Part shown: one piece after another, positions 17,201 to 24,093 of the stretch
Layout: each line of letters begins with the position of its first letter
Numbering within the stretch: position 1 is the first letter of the stretch
Source of the DNA: a virus
IMG/VR virus record: IMGVR_UViG_3300045973_000845
Location: 1 to 36,669 of that record
Direction: 5' to 3' (one strand)
DNA length: 36,669 nt
The notes under the pieces: model-generated
What the model was told of the DNA's origin: nothing
Database searches by the model: none
The model's input: the letters and a program-made list of their open reading frames with translations, nothing else
Made by a program: the position numbers and the translations under genes

Positions 17201-19384
17201 TTTGCTGGCCCAACGCAGATGTATGGTCGGACCACTTCTGAATTTCAGATGCTTCTCGGGGGCGCGGCCGCTGGCGCAATCGCCGGTGCCTACCTCGCAA
17301 ACCCCGACAACAAGTTCATCGGCGCCTCTCTCGGCCTCGCGCTCGGCGCAGCCCTCGCCCGCCCTGGCACCCTCAAGGGCCTCTCTCAATCAGCTGAAAA
17401 TGCGCTCGGCGCCCCCTCTACCAACATCCTCAACCAATCCCCTCCCATTCTCCGCCGAGCTTACCAGCGGGAACAGCTCTGGCGCAAGCATTCCTACGAA
17501 GCGATTACCGCGGCCGAACCACTCCGCAAGGATCTGGCCTCTCTCCCGAAGGCCCAGCGAGAAGCACTCGAGATCGCTATTCTCGACAACTCTCCTGAGA
17601 AGATCAAGGCCGCAATCGCAGCTACCGGCCGTCCGGAGATCGCGACGTCCCTCGCTGCCGCAATGAAGATGCAACAGGATCTTGGGCAGCAACTGGTGAA
17701 GCTCGGGATCGTTAGTTCGCTGCGCCCTAACTACTTTCACCGTTCAGTGAGGGATTACCCCGGACTTGCCGCCCACCTAGGGAAGGAAGTCGGCGGTCGA
17801 CTTGAAGAAGCTGTTGCTGCTGCGGACAAGCGTGCCTTTAACAAGCGGGGCTATGGCCTGTCTCAGGCCGAGCGCGATATCGTCACGAACAACTTCCTCC
17901 AAGGCCGTGAAGTCATGGGCGGGAAGAAGGGGTTTGCGAAGGAACGGAAGCTCGACGAGGTGACTGCGGAGACTCGCCCATTCTACGACGACCCCGTTGC
18001 CGGCCTCCACTCCTACATTGAGTCCGCAACGAAGGCGATTGAAACTGCCCGGCTCTTTGGGAAGGACCTCAAGCTTGCAGTCGGGGACGGCCAAACCACC
18101 TTCGACCTGCAGAAGTCAATTGGCGCCCTGATCAATCGGGAGCTCGATGCAGGGAGGCTCACTCGTGAAGGCGCTGACATCGTGGAGAACAATCTCCGGG
18201 CAGTGCTGCTCGATGGAGAAAAGGCTGCCCATAAGTACCTGCAAGATGCGCGCTCGATCATTAACTCTTCCCTCCTCGGCAACCCGGTTTCGGCTGTCGG
18301 GCAGTTCGCCGAAATTGGCTCGATCGCCTTCCTCCAGGGAATCCTCCCCACCATCCGAGCAGCTGGGCGGAGGCTTACTGGTCGTGGGACCGTGAATGTG
18401 AGGGACACTGGTATCATTGAGCACGCGGCTATGGAGTTCTCTGGGGAACGCCCACTCGCCAAGGTGGTGAAGAAGCAGTTTGAACTTTCGGGCTTCACCG
18501 CCTCCGATATCTCGATGAAGAACTTGGCGCTTGAAGCGCGCGCCATCCGCTACTCCCAGCTCAACAACCCAAAGAAAGCGCAGGCCTTCCGCGAGAAGTA
18601 CGAGGCCTTTTTCGGGGATGACTTCCCCAAAGTTCTCGACGATCTCAAAAGCGGCCGGACAACCCCCCTTACGGACGAAGTCGCTTGGTACGAGCTCGCC
18701 CAAAACCAGCCCACCTCGAATCTCGAGATCCCGATGTCGCTGCTGAGGAACCCGAATGGGCGGATTGTCGCTTCGCTCAAGACCTTCATGCTCAAGCAGA
18801 TGGACGTGGTGCGCCGAACCGCCTGGAAGGAAATGCGAGAAGGTAAGCCGCTTAAGGCTACTGCCACCCTCTCTCGCTACGCCCTCCTCCTCGGTGTCGC
18901 CGGGGTGCCGGTCGCCGCAATCCAAGCGATCATGCTGAATCGAGCGCCCGAGGGTTACAGCCTTGGTAACATCCTTTCCGCTGCTGCCAAGACTTTCATG
19001 TGGAGTAACTACATGGTGGATCAAGCAGAGAAGAAAGGACCTATGGCCCTTGCCTGGGAGAATGTATTGAAGCCGCCTGTTGCTGTCTTCGATGACCTGA
19101 TCTTCAGCCGATTTAAGAACCCGCCTACAGAGCGGGAGCAAGAAAAGCTCGACCGAGAGTTCATGAAGAAAGTTCCTGGCGTCGGCAAACTTTATGAAGC
19201 CTGGGCCATGGGTGGAGGGGAACTTGCGGACGAAGGTAGGGCGAAGGCTGAGTCGAAGAAGGTTAGCCGTCAGGCTATCAAGGACCGGGCGGAAGAGGCC
19301 GGCCACCCACTCTCCGCCGATGAGATTAAAGCCATCCGCCAAGAGATTCGTGAACGCAAGCAACTCCAAGGAGCCCGACCATGA
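14228..19384 (+). CDS. Giant internal virion protein with large-polyvalent-protein-type domains
   Basis: I chose the ATG at 14228. At 1,718 residues this is the longest gene here. Residues about 518-640 contain a block I recognise from large polyvalent proteins of phages and mobile elements: ITAKELVANIKE, GENYSEYGL (544-552), then SHFTDSDVFGHTRSF and HVVEVQSDFAQKG (to 640). Hydrophobic Ala/Gly segments occur near 400-440, 1010-1050 and 1550-1575. The C-terminal helical region has IPMSLLRNPNGRIVASLKTF, similar in style to the LPD38 domain (low certainty). No lysozyme or transglycosylase motif is apparent. It is probably ejected with the DNA to form a conduit across the host envelope, like gp16 of other podoviruses (inference). 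Confidence 0.72.
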   Translation: MPAYTEDELFAAPAAGGSKISAVSENELFADNWPAEPPADKAKPQLGARPTPQQMEGYVSWRDTHDDFGRPTATKPGPRREYAATSPGGQFFEDVAHNTFDASVTVTDMVLGAPGQLAAVGRNASARLQAYFKDPSLDRRTIAGIGAIAQQEVPAAFTAPIKTLTDRLRRGEASLEAPPEDLISTGMGAVGEGIKSGARKLQTATGGAVIEEDTQFLADSGMALLGMKGLTAPLGRGSGLKLTNPKGVNEHFRNQDRRTETIDPREGPAPTPEQADNYFKTYNEVKAVETDLGRSDARTNAEQQAYDLMQKGASKATVESIVKRNPLVGEAMAAIRSRRAMASESGLGRVLQGEVLDPETGLKPDGGTPDFGDPAAPRPGTGREVAPTPGEPVAAAANRNPLWLGAAGLAGTGLALSLAYPEQRDEALASAGLAGALVIGKNRGLSLADIRALPDSAPLGHILNNSAYTLKALDRLPRGKTTFGVQEILDQAKRSDIGDAEKTLIRDALDLSTGDGKTITAKELVANIKELAEHQELKGADSHGENYSEYGLERIDRNPKSVGDDVDPWNIWEDGPSSRAEIEKMQGSAVEDITTLWKAPKLEFNGSHFTDSDVFGHTRSFLQDGIRHVVEVQSDFAQKGMKKVDPKALESAREALPRNREQIALFDQRDPNINVEGYAVEAQKLLNKLQKINPDVRMMVGENLKRDNSHYFPEGADPEVVLEHFLATAADDVSARGIPARREISKALSAYRGRVEQLIDQQVFDLRQHAQQIRYSGMVKTWPKRLVREELARGATPKLNPEWVKEATALQRAQKVLDDRISMAEEGGLREKEFTAAAREDVDFFRGRLAEVPKNLPPEPYVRFATADTVAKVEGWATDLRGARERATDAVIRAEDYIGDLRLTLRNASSTAMAKADAQSLLPVAEKELQAAKEKLAELSKPDARVPFLDPAHQGLYDRHAKEVDKFNLSLGGKPYTDASGHTWIEVPTKPFAGPTQMYGRTTSEFQMLLGGAAAGAIAGAYLANPDNKFIGASLGLALGAALARPGTLKGLSQSAENALGAPSTNILNQSPPILRRAYQREQLWRKHSYEAITAAEPLRKDLASLPKAQREALEIAILDNSPEKIKAAIAATGRPEIATSLAAAMKMQQDLGQQLVKLGIVSSLRPNYFHRSVRDYPGLAAHLGKEVGGRLEEAVAAADKRAFNKRGYGLSQAERDIVTNNFLQGREVMGGKKGFAKERKLDEVTAETRPFYDDPVAGLHSYIESATKAIETARLFGKDLKLAVGDGQTTFDLQKSIGALINRELDAGRLTREGADIVENNLRAVLLDGEKAAHKYLQDARSIINSSLLGNPVSAVGQFAEIGSIAFLQGILPTIRAAGRRLTGRGTVNVRDTGIIEHAAMEFSGERPLAKVVKKQFELSGFTASDISMKNLALEARAIRYSQLNNPKKAQAFREKYEAFFGDDFPKVLDDLKSGRTTPLTDEVAWYELAQNQPTSNLEIPMSLLRNPNGRIVASLKTFMLKQMDVVRRTAWKEMREGKPLKATATLSRYALLLGVAGVPVAAIQAIMLNRAPEGYSLGNILSAAAKTFMWSNYMVDQAEKKGPMALAWENVLKPPVAVFDDLIFSRFKNPPTEREQEKLDREFMKKVPGVGKLYEAWAMGGGELADEGRAKAESKKVSRQAIKDRAEEAGHPLSADEIKAIRQEIRERKQLQGARP

Positions 19385-19701
19385 GTCGCGATTTCTTCGA
19401 ACCCGGGCAGTGGAACGTCCGCTGCTCTCTCTGCAACCGGAAACGTAAATCCGGAAGCGTGGTGAAGAACTGGCAGGGCCAGTGGCGCTGTCCCGAACAC
19501 AACGAACCCAGGCACCCCCAGGACTATGTGCGGGGAATCGCGGTCGAAAAGCCCCCACAATGGGTCCAACCGGGCGCCACGGACGAGTTCATCGAGCAAT
19601 GCACCCCAAATGGTATCTCGGCCATCGCGGGGTTTGCCGTGGCCGGCTGTGTCCGAACTGGGTATGTTTCCCCCATGTTTGATCCTAACGTAACTGACTG
19701 A
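19381..19701 (+). CDS. Zinc-ribbon phage protein before the tailspike
   Basis: A 106-residue protein with WNVRCSLCNRKRKSG and, about 18 residues on, WRCPEH: cysteines at C15 and C18 plus a later C-x2-H pair make a zinc ribbon. HPQDYVRGI follows, then a proline-rich middle and a hydrophobic end. The CxxC...CPxxxxxRHPQDF arrangement is familiar from small proteins beside phage tail-fibre genes. Its role is unknown; assembly or attachment of the spike is possible. AAGGAG precedes the start, which overlaps the giant protein's stop by 4 bp. Confidence 0.7.
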   Translation: MSRDFFEPGQWNVRCSLCNRKRKSGSVVKNWQGQWRCPEHNEPRHPQDYVRGIAVEKPPQWVQPGATDEFIEQCTPNGISAIAGFAVAGCVRTGYVSPMFDPNVTD

Positions 19702-19708
19702 GGCGAGA

Positions 19709-21559
19709 ATGGCTGACACAACTTTTGTAGACCAACAGACTGTCATTCCGGCCGCCTGGCTGAACGATGTCAATAAGGATACTTACGGCGGTAAGTTTCG
19801 GGACGTGAGGAGCTTTGCTGGCATCGTCGCTAATGGAACGACTAACGATATGGCCGCCTTCAGGACGGCTGTTGCAACGGCCATAGCTGGGGAATACGGC
19901 ATCTGGTTTCCCGAGGGGGTTTACTTGCTGCTCGAATTTCCGACAGCCCTTTCCCAGGTTTTCATCACGGGCGGGCTTTGCCTCCTTGGCGCAAACCCAC
20001 AGAATTGCGGCTTCATCCTCGACAAGAAGGTAAATAACAGCCCCGTGATTCACGACCCACTGTTCTGCTTTGGTATCTCTTCTAAGGGGAGTGCTGTCAC
20101 TGCCTGGACAGGGCGCATGGAAAAGATCGGCTTTGTCCTCAAGGCCGGCTGCAAGACGTTCGAACGGTGCTGCCACTTCTATGAATGGCAACAAGCTACT
20201 GTCAAAGATTGCTGGTACGACGGGCGCGCCGTCACGTTTACGCTTGCACAGTTCGCTGGCGGCTTCCTGTCCAGCAACGAACAATCAACCTGGGCAACCG
20301 GACAGTCGGCGGCCTATTACGGCATTAACATCCTCGGGAATGAAGGTCACGCAAGTGCCTACTACCAGAACTCGGAGTCGATTGCGTTTACAAACCTGCG
20401 CGATTCCACCCTCGACAACAACCGGATGTACGGTTTTGCTGATGACATGGCAGTTCACGGGGGCAGCAATGTCACCATGACTAACAACATCAACAAGCCT
20501 GTGCTGGGGCGCATCTACGCAGAGGATGTAACCGGCATCTTGATTTCCGGCAACACCCTGGAACACTGCAAAGACCCCTCTGGTGCGTATACAGTGGGCT
20601 CTGGTGTCACAGGCATCCGCATCTCGCACACAGCGACCTACGCAATAAACAATACGGCTCCAGCAAACAACGATGTCATCATCACGAACAACAGGGTGAT
20701 AATGCCCGAAGGTTCGTATATGGCTACTCCGATCTACATCGAAAACGTACAGGACGGTTTGATCTGTCGCGGCAATATCCTTGAGAATCAGGGCACCGGC
20801 ACACTGGATGCTGCAACAGGAAGTATTTCGCTGATTCAGGCGGCGACTCTTGGCGCTTGGACCGGTCCGACTGGTAACCCGGACTTCGCTGCCGGTGGTG
20901 TGGTTCGCTGTCGTAGTGCCATCATCGAGGATAATGTCTGCTGCGGGACCGGCTGGTCTGCAACGGAAGGGAGCTGCGGTGTGTCGTTTGCTGCTGGCTC
21001 AACTGCGGTGATTGGCCCGATTGAGGTCAGGGGCAATATCTGCGGCGCCTACTTCATGCCGTATCAAACTATCAACTTCGCTGCGAGCAATCGGGCGATG
21101 GCAGTAAGTACGGATGCATTCAAAAATGTTTCAATCGTTAGCCTGCTGCGCACCAAGCCGGTGGAGCATCGGTCGGTGATGACGGCAGCGATGACCCTTA
21201 CCTTTGCCGGCCACCCGATTGGAGCGCCGGCTGATCTGCTGGACGACAGCGGCCTCGACTTCCTGGCGAACAGCGCCGGGTCAATCCGTGGCCTGCGCAT
21301 CAGGGTCAAGACTGCGGCCACTGCGTCGAACTTCTGCCTGATCCGCATCCTCAAGAACGGCGTGCAACTTGGCGCTGATACAGCATTCGCCACCATCACA
21401 CCGACGACTAACTTCGTTAGCTACACGGTGAACTTCTTTAATACGGTGATGACGTTTGCCGCACAGGATAAGCTCAAGATTCAGGTCTACTTCACCGCAG
21501 GCCAAATTGTTGCGCTTGAAGGTACGGCCGAAGTATTTGTCCTGTATAATGGGACTTGA
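19709..21559 (+). CDS. Tailspike with right-handed parallel beta-helix (receptor binding, possible depolymerase)
   Basis: A 616-residue protein. The N-terminus (ADTTFVDQQTVIPAAWLNDVN) is the short particle-binding type seen in many podoviruses. RSFAGIVANGTTNDMAAFRTAV corresponds to the GAxGDGxxDDTxAIxxAi start of pectate-lyase-like beta helices, although here the acidic residues of that loop are partly changed. Rungs rich in NN, TN and SG follow (TLDNNRMYGF, VTMTNNINK, ILISGNTLEH, VIITNNRVIM, LICRGNILEN, AIIEDNVCCG, IEVRGNICGA). From about residue 470 the C-terminus changes to a jelly-roll-like beta domain, probably for trimerisation or glycan binding. Catalytic residues cannot be assigned. 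A terminator follows. Confidence 0.82.
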   Translation: MADTTFVDQQTVIPAAWLNDVNKDTYGGKFRDVRSFAGIVANGTTNDMAAFRTAVATAIAGEYGIWFPEGVYLLLEFPTALSQVFITGGLCLLGANPQNCGFILDKKVNNSPVIHDPLFCFGISSKGSAVTAWTGRMEKIGFVLKAGCKTFERCCHFYEWQQATVKDCWYDGRAVTFTLAQFAGGFLSSNEQSTWATGQSAAYYGINILGNEGHASAYYQNSESIAFTNLRDSTLDNNRMYGFADDMAVHGGSNVTMTNNINKPVLGRIYAEDVTGILISGNTLEHCKDPSGAYTVGSGVTGIRISHTATYAINNTAPANNDVIITNNRVIMPEGSYMATPIYIENVQDGLICRGNILENQGTGTLDAATGSISLIQAATLGAWTGPTGNPDFAAGGVVRCRSAIIEDNVCCGTGWSATEGSCGVSFAAGSTAVIGPIEVRGNICGAYFMPYQTINFAASNRAMAVSTDAFKNVSIVSLLRTKPVEHRSVMTAAMTLTFAGHPIGAPADLLDDSGLDFLANSAGSIRGLRIRVKTAATASNFCLIRILKNGVQLGADTAFATITPTTNFVSYTVNFFNTVMTFAAQDKLKIQVYFTAGQIVALEGTAEVFVLYNGT

Positions 21560-21578
21560 TTCAAGTCAGCGAATGGAG

Positions 21579-21602
21579 AGCCCCGAGAGGGGCTTTTCTT
21601 TT
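21579..21602 (+). terminator. Rho-independent terminator of the late operon
   Basis: AGCCCC (21579-21584), loop GAGA and GGGGCT (21589-21594), then TTTCTTTT. A strong stem followed by a T-rich run, 20 bp after the tailspike stop. Confidence 0.85.
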
Positions 21603-21608
21603 GGGCGT

Positions 21609-21631
21609 AAAAAAGCCCGCGCGAGGCGGGC
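21609..21631 (-). terminator. Rho-independent terminator of the leftward operon
   Basis: Read on the - strand: GCCCGC, loop CTCGC, GCGGGC, then six T residues. It lies 18 bp after the stop of the hendecad-repeat gene and back-to-back with the late terminator, so the two operons are insulated from each other. Confidence 0.85.
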
Positions 21632-21648
21632 CCGAGGAGTGCAGTTGG

Positions 21649-22293
21649 TTAGACTGGCAGCCCACGTTGAATGGCTTGGAGTTGCAGCAGCTGCACCTGA
21701 CCAGCCAGCACGGTGGATTCGCGCTCGGCCCGACGAATATCCAGGTCGCGGACCAGTTCACGCGTACGCCCAGCTTCGTCGGAGATCTTTTCCTTGATCT
21801 CGCAGCAACACTCGGCCTGGGCAGCCAGGATCGCAGCGGTGCTCTGGGCAGAAGCCAGGGCGGCAGCCGCGGCATTCTTGGTTGCTTCGAGCAGGCCGGC
21901 AGCTGACGCGCGCTCGACCGCCAGCAGGGCTGCTGCGGCCGTCTTCTCGATTGCCAGATTGGTGGCCGCCGAGGTGCGCTCGACCGCTACGCCCAGGCCG
22001 GCGCTCGCCACGTTGGTGGCCAGGACACCGGCTGCGGCAGTCTTCTCCGTTGCGAGTTCGCCGGCTGCCCCATGGCGTTCGATGGCATCGCGGATTGCTT
22101 GGTGCTGACGATCCGTGGCAGCAGCATCAGCGTCGGAACGCCGGTGACTTGCTTCGAGGGAGGTTGCTTGGTTCTGGTAGAATCGGGCAGTGTCGCCAGA
22201 AGTCCAGCCGTTGTTGTGGTGTCGATCATGATCCTGGCTCGTGACAAAGCCAGTGGCGGAAACGCCTGCGGGCGGAACGAATACGTCGCTCAT
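21649..22293 (-). CDS. Ala-rich protein with nine 11-residue repeats
   Basis: I chose the ATG at 22293 (GGAG seven to ten bases upstream), giving 214 residues. Residues 70-168 are nine tandem 11-residue units, for example AIERHGAAGEL, ATEKTAAAGVL, AVERTSAATNL, AIEKTAAAALL, AVERASAAGLL, with consensus A-[IVT]-E-[KR]-x-x-A-A-x-x-L. Such hendecads form right-handed coiled coils or 11/3 amphipathic helices. The last unit contains ECCCE, a triple cysteine; a charged helix rich in R and E follows. It has no signal peptide. It has its own promoter region and lies last in the leftward direction. Similar Ala-rich ECCCE proteins occur in other phages to my recollection; the function is unknown. Confidence 0.75.
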   Translation of the reverse strand: MSDVFVPPAGVSATGFVTSQDHDRHHNNGWTSGDTARFYQNQATSLEASHRRSDADAAATDRQHQAIRDAIERHGAAGELATEKTAAAGVLATNVASAGLGVAVERTSAATNLAIEKTAAAALLAVERASAAGLLEATKNAAAAALASAQSTAAILAAQAECCCEIKEKISDEAGRTRELVRDLDIRRAERESTVLAGQVQLLQLQAIQRGLPV

Positions 22294-22317
22294 GGGAAGC
22301 TCCAGTTGTGGAGCCCT

Positions 22318-22346
22318 ATTATAGCTTGAGGGTAAGTGGGATGTAT
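22318..22346 (-). promoter_or_regulatory. Promoter candidate for the hendecad-repeat gene
   Basis: On the - strand a perfect TATAAT (22323-22318) lies about 25 bp upstream of the start codon, so the predicted leader is short. The best -35 candidate is CATACA with an 18 bp spacer, which matches the consensus only in its last three bases. A weak -35 and an inverted-repeat arm in the spacer suggest an activator- or repressor-controlled promoter. Confidence 0.5.
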
Positions 22347-22379
22347 GTATGCTGGCGGACACAATTAACACCCACTTAC
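22332..22379. promoter_or_regulatory. 9-bp perfect inverted repeat (operator candidate)
   Basis: GTAAGTGGG (22332-22340) and its exact complement CCCACTTAC (22371-22379) are separated by 30 bp. One arm lies inside the promoter spacer of the hendecad-repeat gene and the other lies upstream of its -35, a spacing close to three to four helical turns centre to centre. This suits a looping or paired regulator site; the regulator is unknown. Confidence 0.45.
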
Positions 22380-22394
22380 AATTGAGGTTTCATC

Positions 22395-22422
22395 ATGGGG
22401 TTATTCGCGGATTATCCCATGG
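22395..22422. promoter_or_regulatory. Intergenic element A
   Basis: A near-palindrome bounded by ATGGGG and CCCATGG, starting 2 bp after the helicase stop codon. It contains TTAT at 22401 and again at 22412, 11 bp apart, and ends in ATTATCCCATGG, a 12-mer also present at 34340 and 36275. See the findings for the whole family. Confidence 0.55.
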
Positions 22423-22423
22423 A

Positions 22424-23626
22424 CTAACTCCCCTCGAACCCCCCCACATACTGCAGCACGAAGGCTCCGCCCTCCTGGAGGAGCTTCACATAACCCGCCT
22501 TGATGACACCGGAGAGCACGCCCTCGTAGTCCTTGGCGTTCGGGAAGTGGGTATGGACTACGCGATAGGCTTGGTCGTAGGGAATCTTGCCGTGCCGCTT
22601 GATGATTGCAAGGAGCTTGTCGACCTCGATCGAGTCCTCGGACTTGCCGATGTTGGAGAAGACTTTCGGGATGTCCTTCTCGAGGTTCTCGAGCATGAAG
22701 GTGGCGAGCTCGAGGTCGCCTTGGGCGATGACGCGATCGTCGCTTCGGGAGAGGGAAAGGATCGTGGCCGTCTTACACATATGGGTTTGCTTCCGGGCGA
22801 GATACCCTTCGGCCATTGCCGACCCGACAGTTTTGACTGCATTCTCCCACTGCAGCTGATAGATCGGACGGTACCACTCGCGCGCATCCTTGGTGATCGT
22901 CATCGGACCGACAATTTTGGTAGAGATATACTCGAGATCCTGGATGAGTTTCAGCCGGAGGTCATCGTCATCGTTGGAGATCTTCTCATCCACCCAGGGA
23001 ACATACTGCTCCTTCTCACTCCCATAGACGAAGACGCAGCGGGAGGTGAAACCGCCCCCAACAGCAGCCTCGGGGACATTGGTCTGGAGCCAGGACGGCG
23101 TGGTGCAGCCGATCATGTTGATCCAGGGACTCTCAATCAGCTCGCTTCCTGAGGTCTTGGTCGTCTTATCAAAGACCCTGCCGCCGTCCCAGAGGCTGAT
23201 ATAGGCGTCAATCTGCGCCTGATCTGTCGGGTCAATGAGGTTGCCGAGTTCGCCCGATGCACAGGTGATCGCACTCATGGGGTGGTATTCATCTTCGTAC
23301 TCGAACTGCTCGGCGCACGCGCTGAATGCCACCACGAGCGACTGCCACGTGCATACCTTGGGGCCGAAGTTAATGCCAGGGACCTTCTTCAAGAGGTCCA
23401 TCCCGATGTCCATAGTGGTGGTCTTCGAGACGATGCCGGGCTTGGCTACGAAGATAATATAAAAATTAGGGTACCATTGGAACCTTTTCATGTCTATCCA
23501 GACCTTGCGGCGGATTGCCCCAGCCAGGACCGAGACGCCGCACCAGAAGTGCATGCGGCGAGGCGCTTCCGTGACTGCGGCATAATCTACATACGCGGTG
23601 AGCCAGTCGCTGAAGTTGCGGGCCAT
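22424..23626 (-). CDS. DUF3987-like phage helicase/primase ATPase
   Basis: I use the ATG at 23626 (AAGGA seven bases upstream; ATG at 23629 is possible), giving 400 residues. The N-terminus (WLTAYVDYAAVTEAPRRMHFW..GVSVLAGAIRR) matches the lead of phage DUF3987-type proteins. Walker A is AKPGIVSKTTTM (about 61-72) with a lysine-threonine pair; a Walker B-like AITCASGELGNLI follows near 117-130. Then come FDKTTKTSGSELIESPWINMIGCTTPSWL and VGGGFTSRCVFVYG, the sensor and arginine-finger region. Members are thought to unwind DNA for phage replication. The C-terminal 70 residues look like a winged helix. It lies next to the DNA polymerase, separated only by a homing endonuclease. Confidence 0.8.
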   Translation of the reverse strand: MARNFSDWLTAYVDYAAVTEAPRRMHFWCGVSVLAGAIRRKVWIDMKRFQWYPNFYIIFVAKPGIVSKTTTMDIGMDLLKKVPGINFGPKVCTWQSLVVAFSACAEQFEYEDEYHPMSAITCASGELGNLIDPTDQAQIDAYISLWDGGRVFDKTTKTSGSELIESPWINMIGCTTPSWLQTNVPEAAVGGGFTSRCVFVYGSEKEQYVPWVDEKISNDDDDLRLKLIQDLEYISTKIVGPMTITKDAREWYRPIYQLQWENAVKTVGSAMAEGYLARKQTHMCKTATILSLSRSDDRVIAQGDLELATFMLENLEKDIPKVFSNIGKSEDSIEVDKLLAIIKRHGKIPYDQAYRVVHTHFPNAKDYEGVLSGVIKAGYVKLLQEGGAFVLQYVGGFEGS

Positions 23627-24072
23627 CATCCATTCCTTACGTTTACTTCCCAGGATTTTCTGGCGCAAGCAGCTTCGAAAAAGTCCTGCCCGTAGTAGAG
23701 AATGATACGCGGCCCGCCGTGAAATCCGTAGGAAGCCCAGAGACCGCGATCGCCTAAGAAATAAACGCCGACAACTCCAGAGGTGTTGCACTTACCCAAC
23801 CTACCTACTTTACCCTCTTTCCGATTAGAGCGCTGCTCTTTCGCCGTAGCCCACCTGCAGTTTTCGGGGGTGTAGTCCCCGTCGCTATCTTTGCGATCAA
23901 GGGTATAACCCTCAGGCCTTCTCCCCATATCCGCACGGAAATTGGCATAGGAGAGTAGCCAGCGGTCACAGATCTTTACACCCCTTCCGCCGTAGATCGG
24001 GTATTTTTCGTGCTGCGGGTCGCAGCAGCGAGCTTTCATAGCTCGGTAAGAAATTTTAGTTGGTGACATCAT
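23626..24072 (-). CDS. HNH homing endonuclease with AP2 DNA-binding domain
   Basis: The 148-residue protein has the freestanding-HNH phage layout: MKARCCDPQHEKYPIYGGRGVKICDRW, YANFRADMGRRPEGYTLDRKDSDGDYTPENCRWAT (TLDRKDxDGxYxPxNCRWAT is the core) and EQRSNRKEGKVGR. The C-terminal SGVVGVYFLGDRGLWASYGF...DFFEAACARKSWE matches an AP2 domain, which is often fused to such enzymes. They cut a specific site and copy themselves into genomes lacking them. It sits between the DNA polymerase and the helicase with only 21 bp to the former, and its stop overlaps the helicase start. Its base composition looks slightly less GC-rich than the neighbours. Confidence 0.88.
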   Translation of the reverse strand: MMSPTKISYRAMKARCCDPQHEKYPIYGGRGVKICDRWLLSYANFRADMGRRPEGYTLDRKDSDGDYTPENCRWATAKEQRSNRKEGKVGRLGKCNTSGVVGVYFLGDRGLWASYGFHGGPRIILYYGQDFFEAACARKSWEVNVRNG

Positions 24073-24093
24073 CGTACCCTACGAATTAAAAGT

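Noticed and set aside
18116-19558. 480-codon open frame on the - strand under the giant virion gene
   Set aside because: Antisense shadow with no start signal; it spans the end of the giant gene and the zinc-ribbon gene.
22349-23152. 267-codon + strand frame over the helicase gene
   Set aside because: Opposes the well-supported helicase frame and has no motif of its own.
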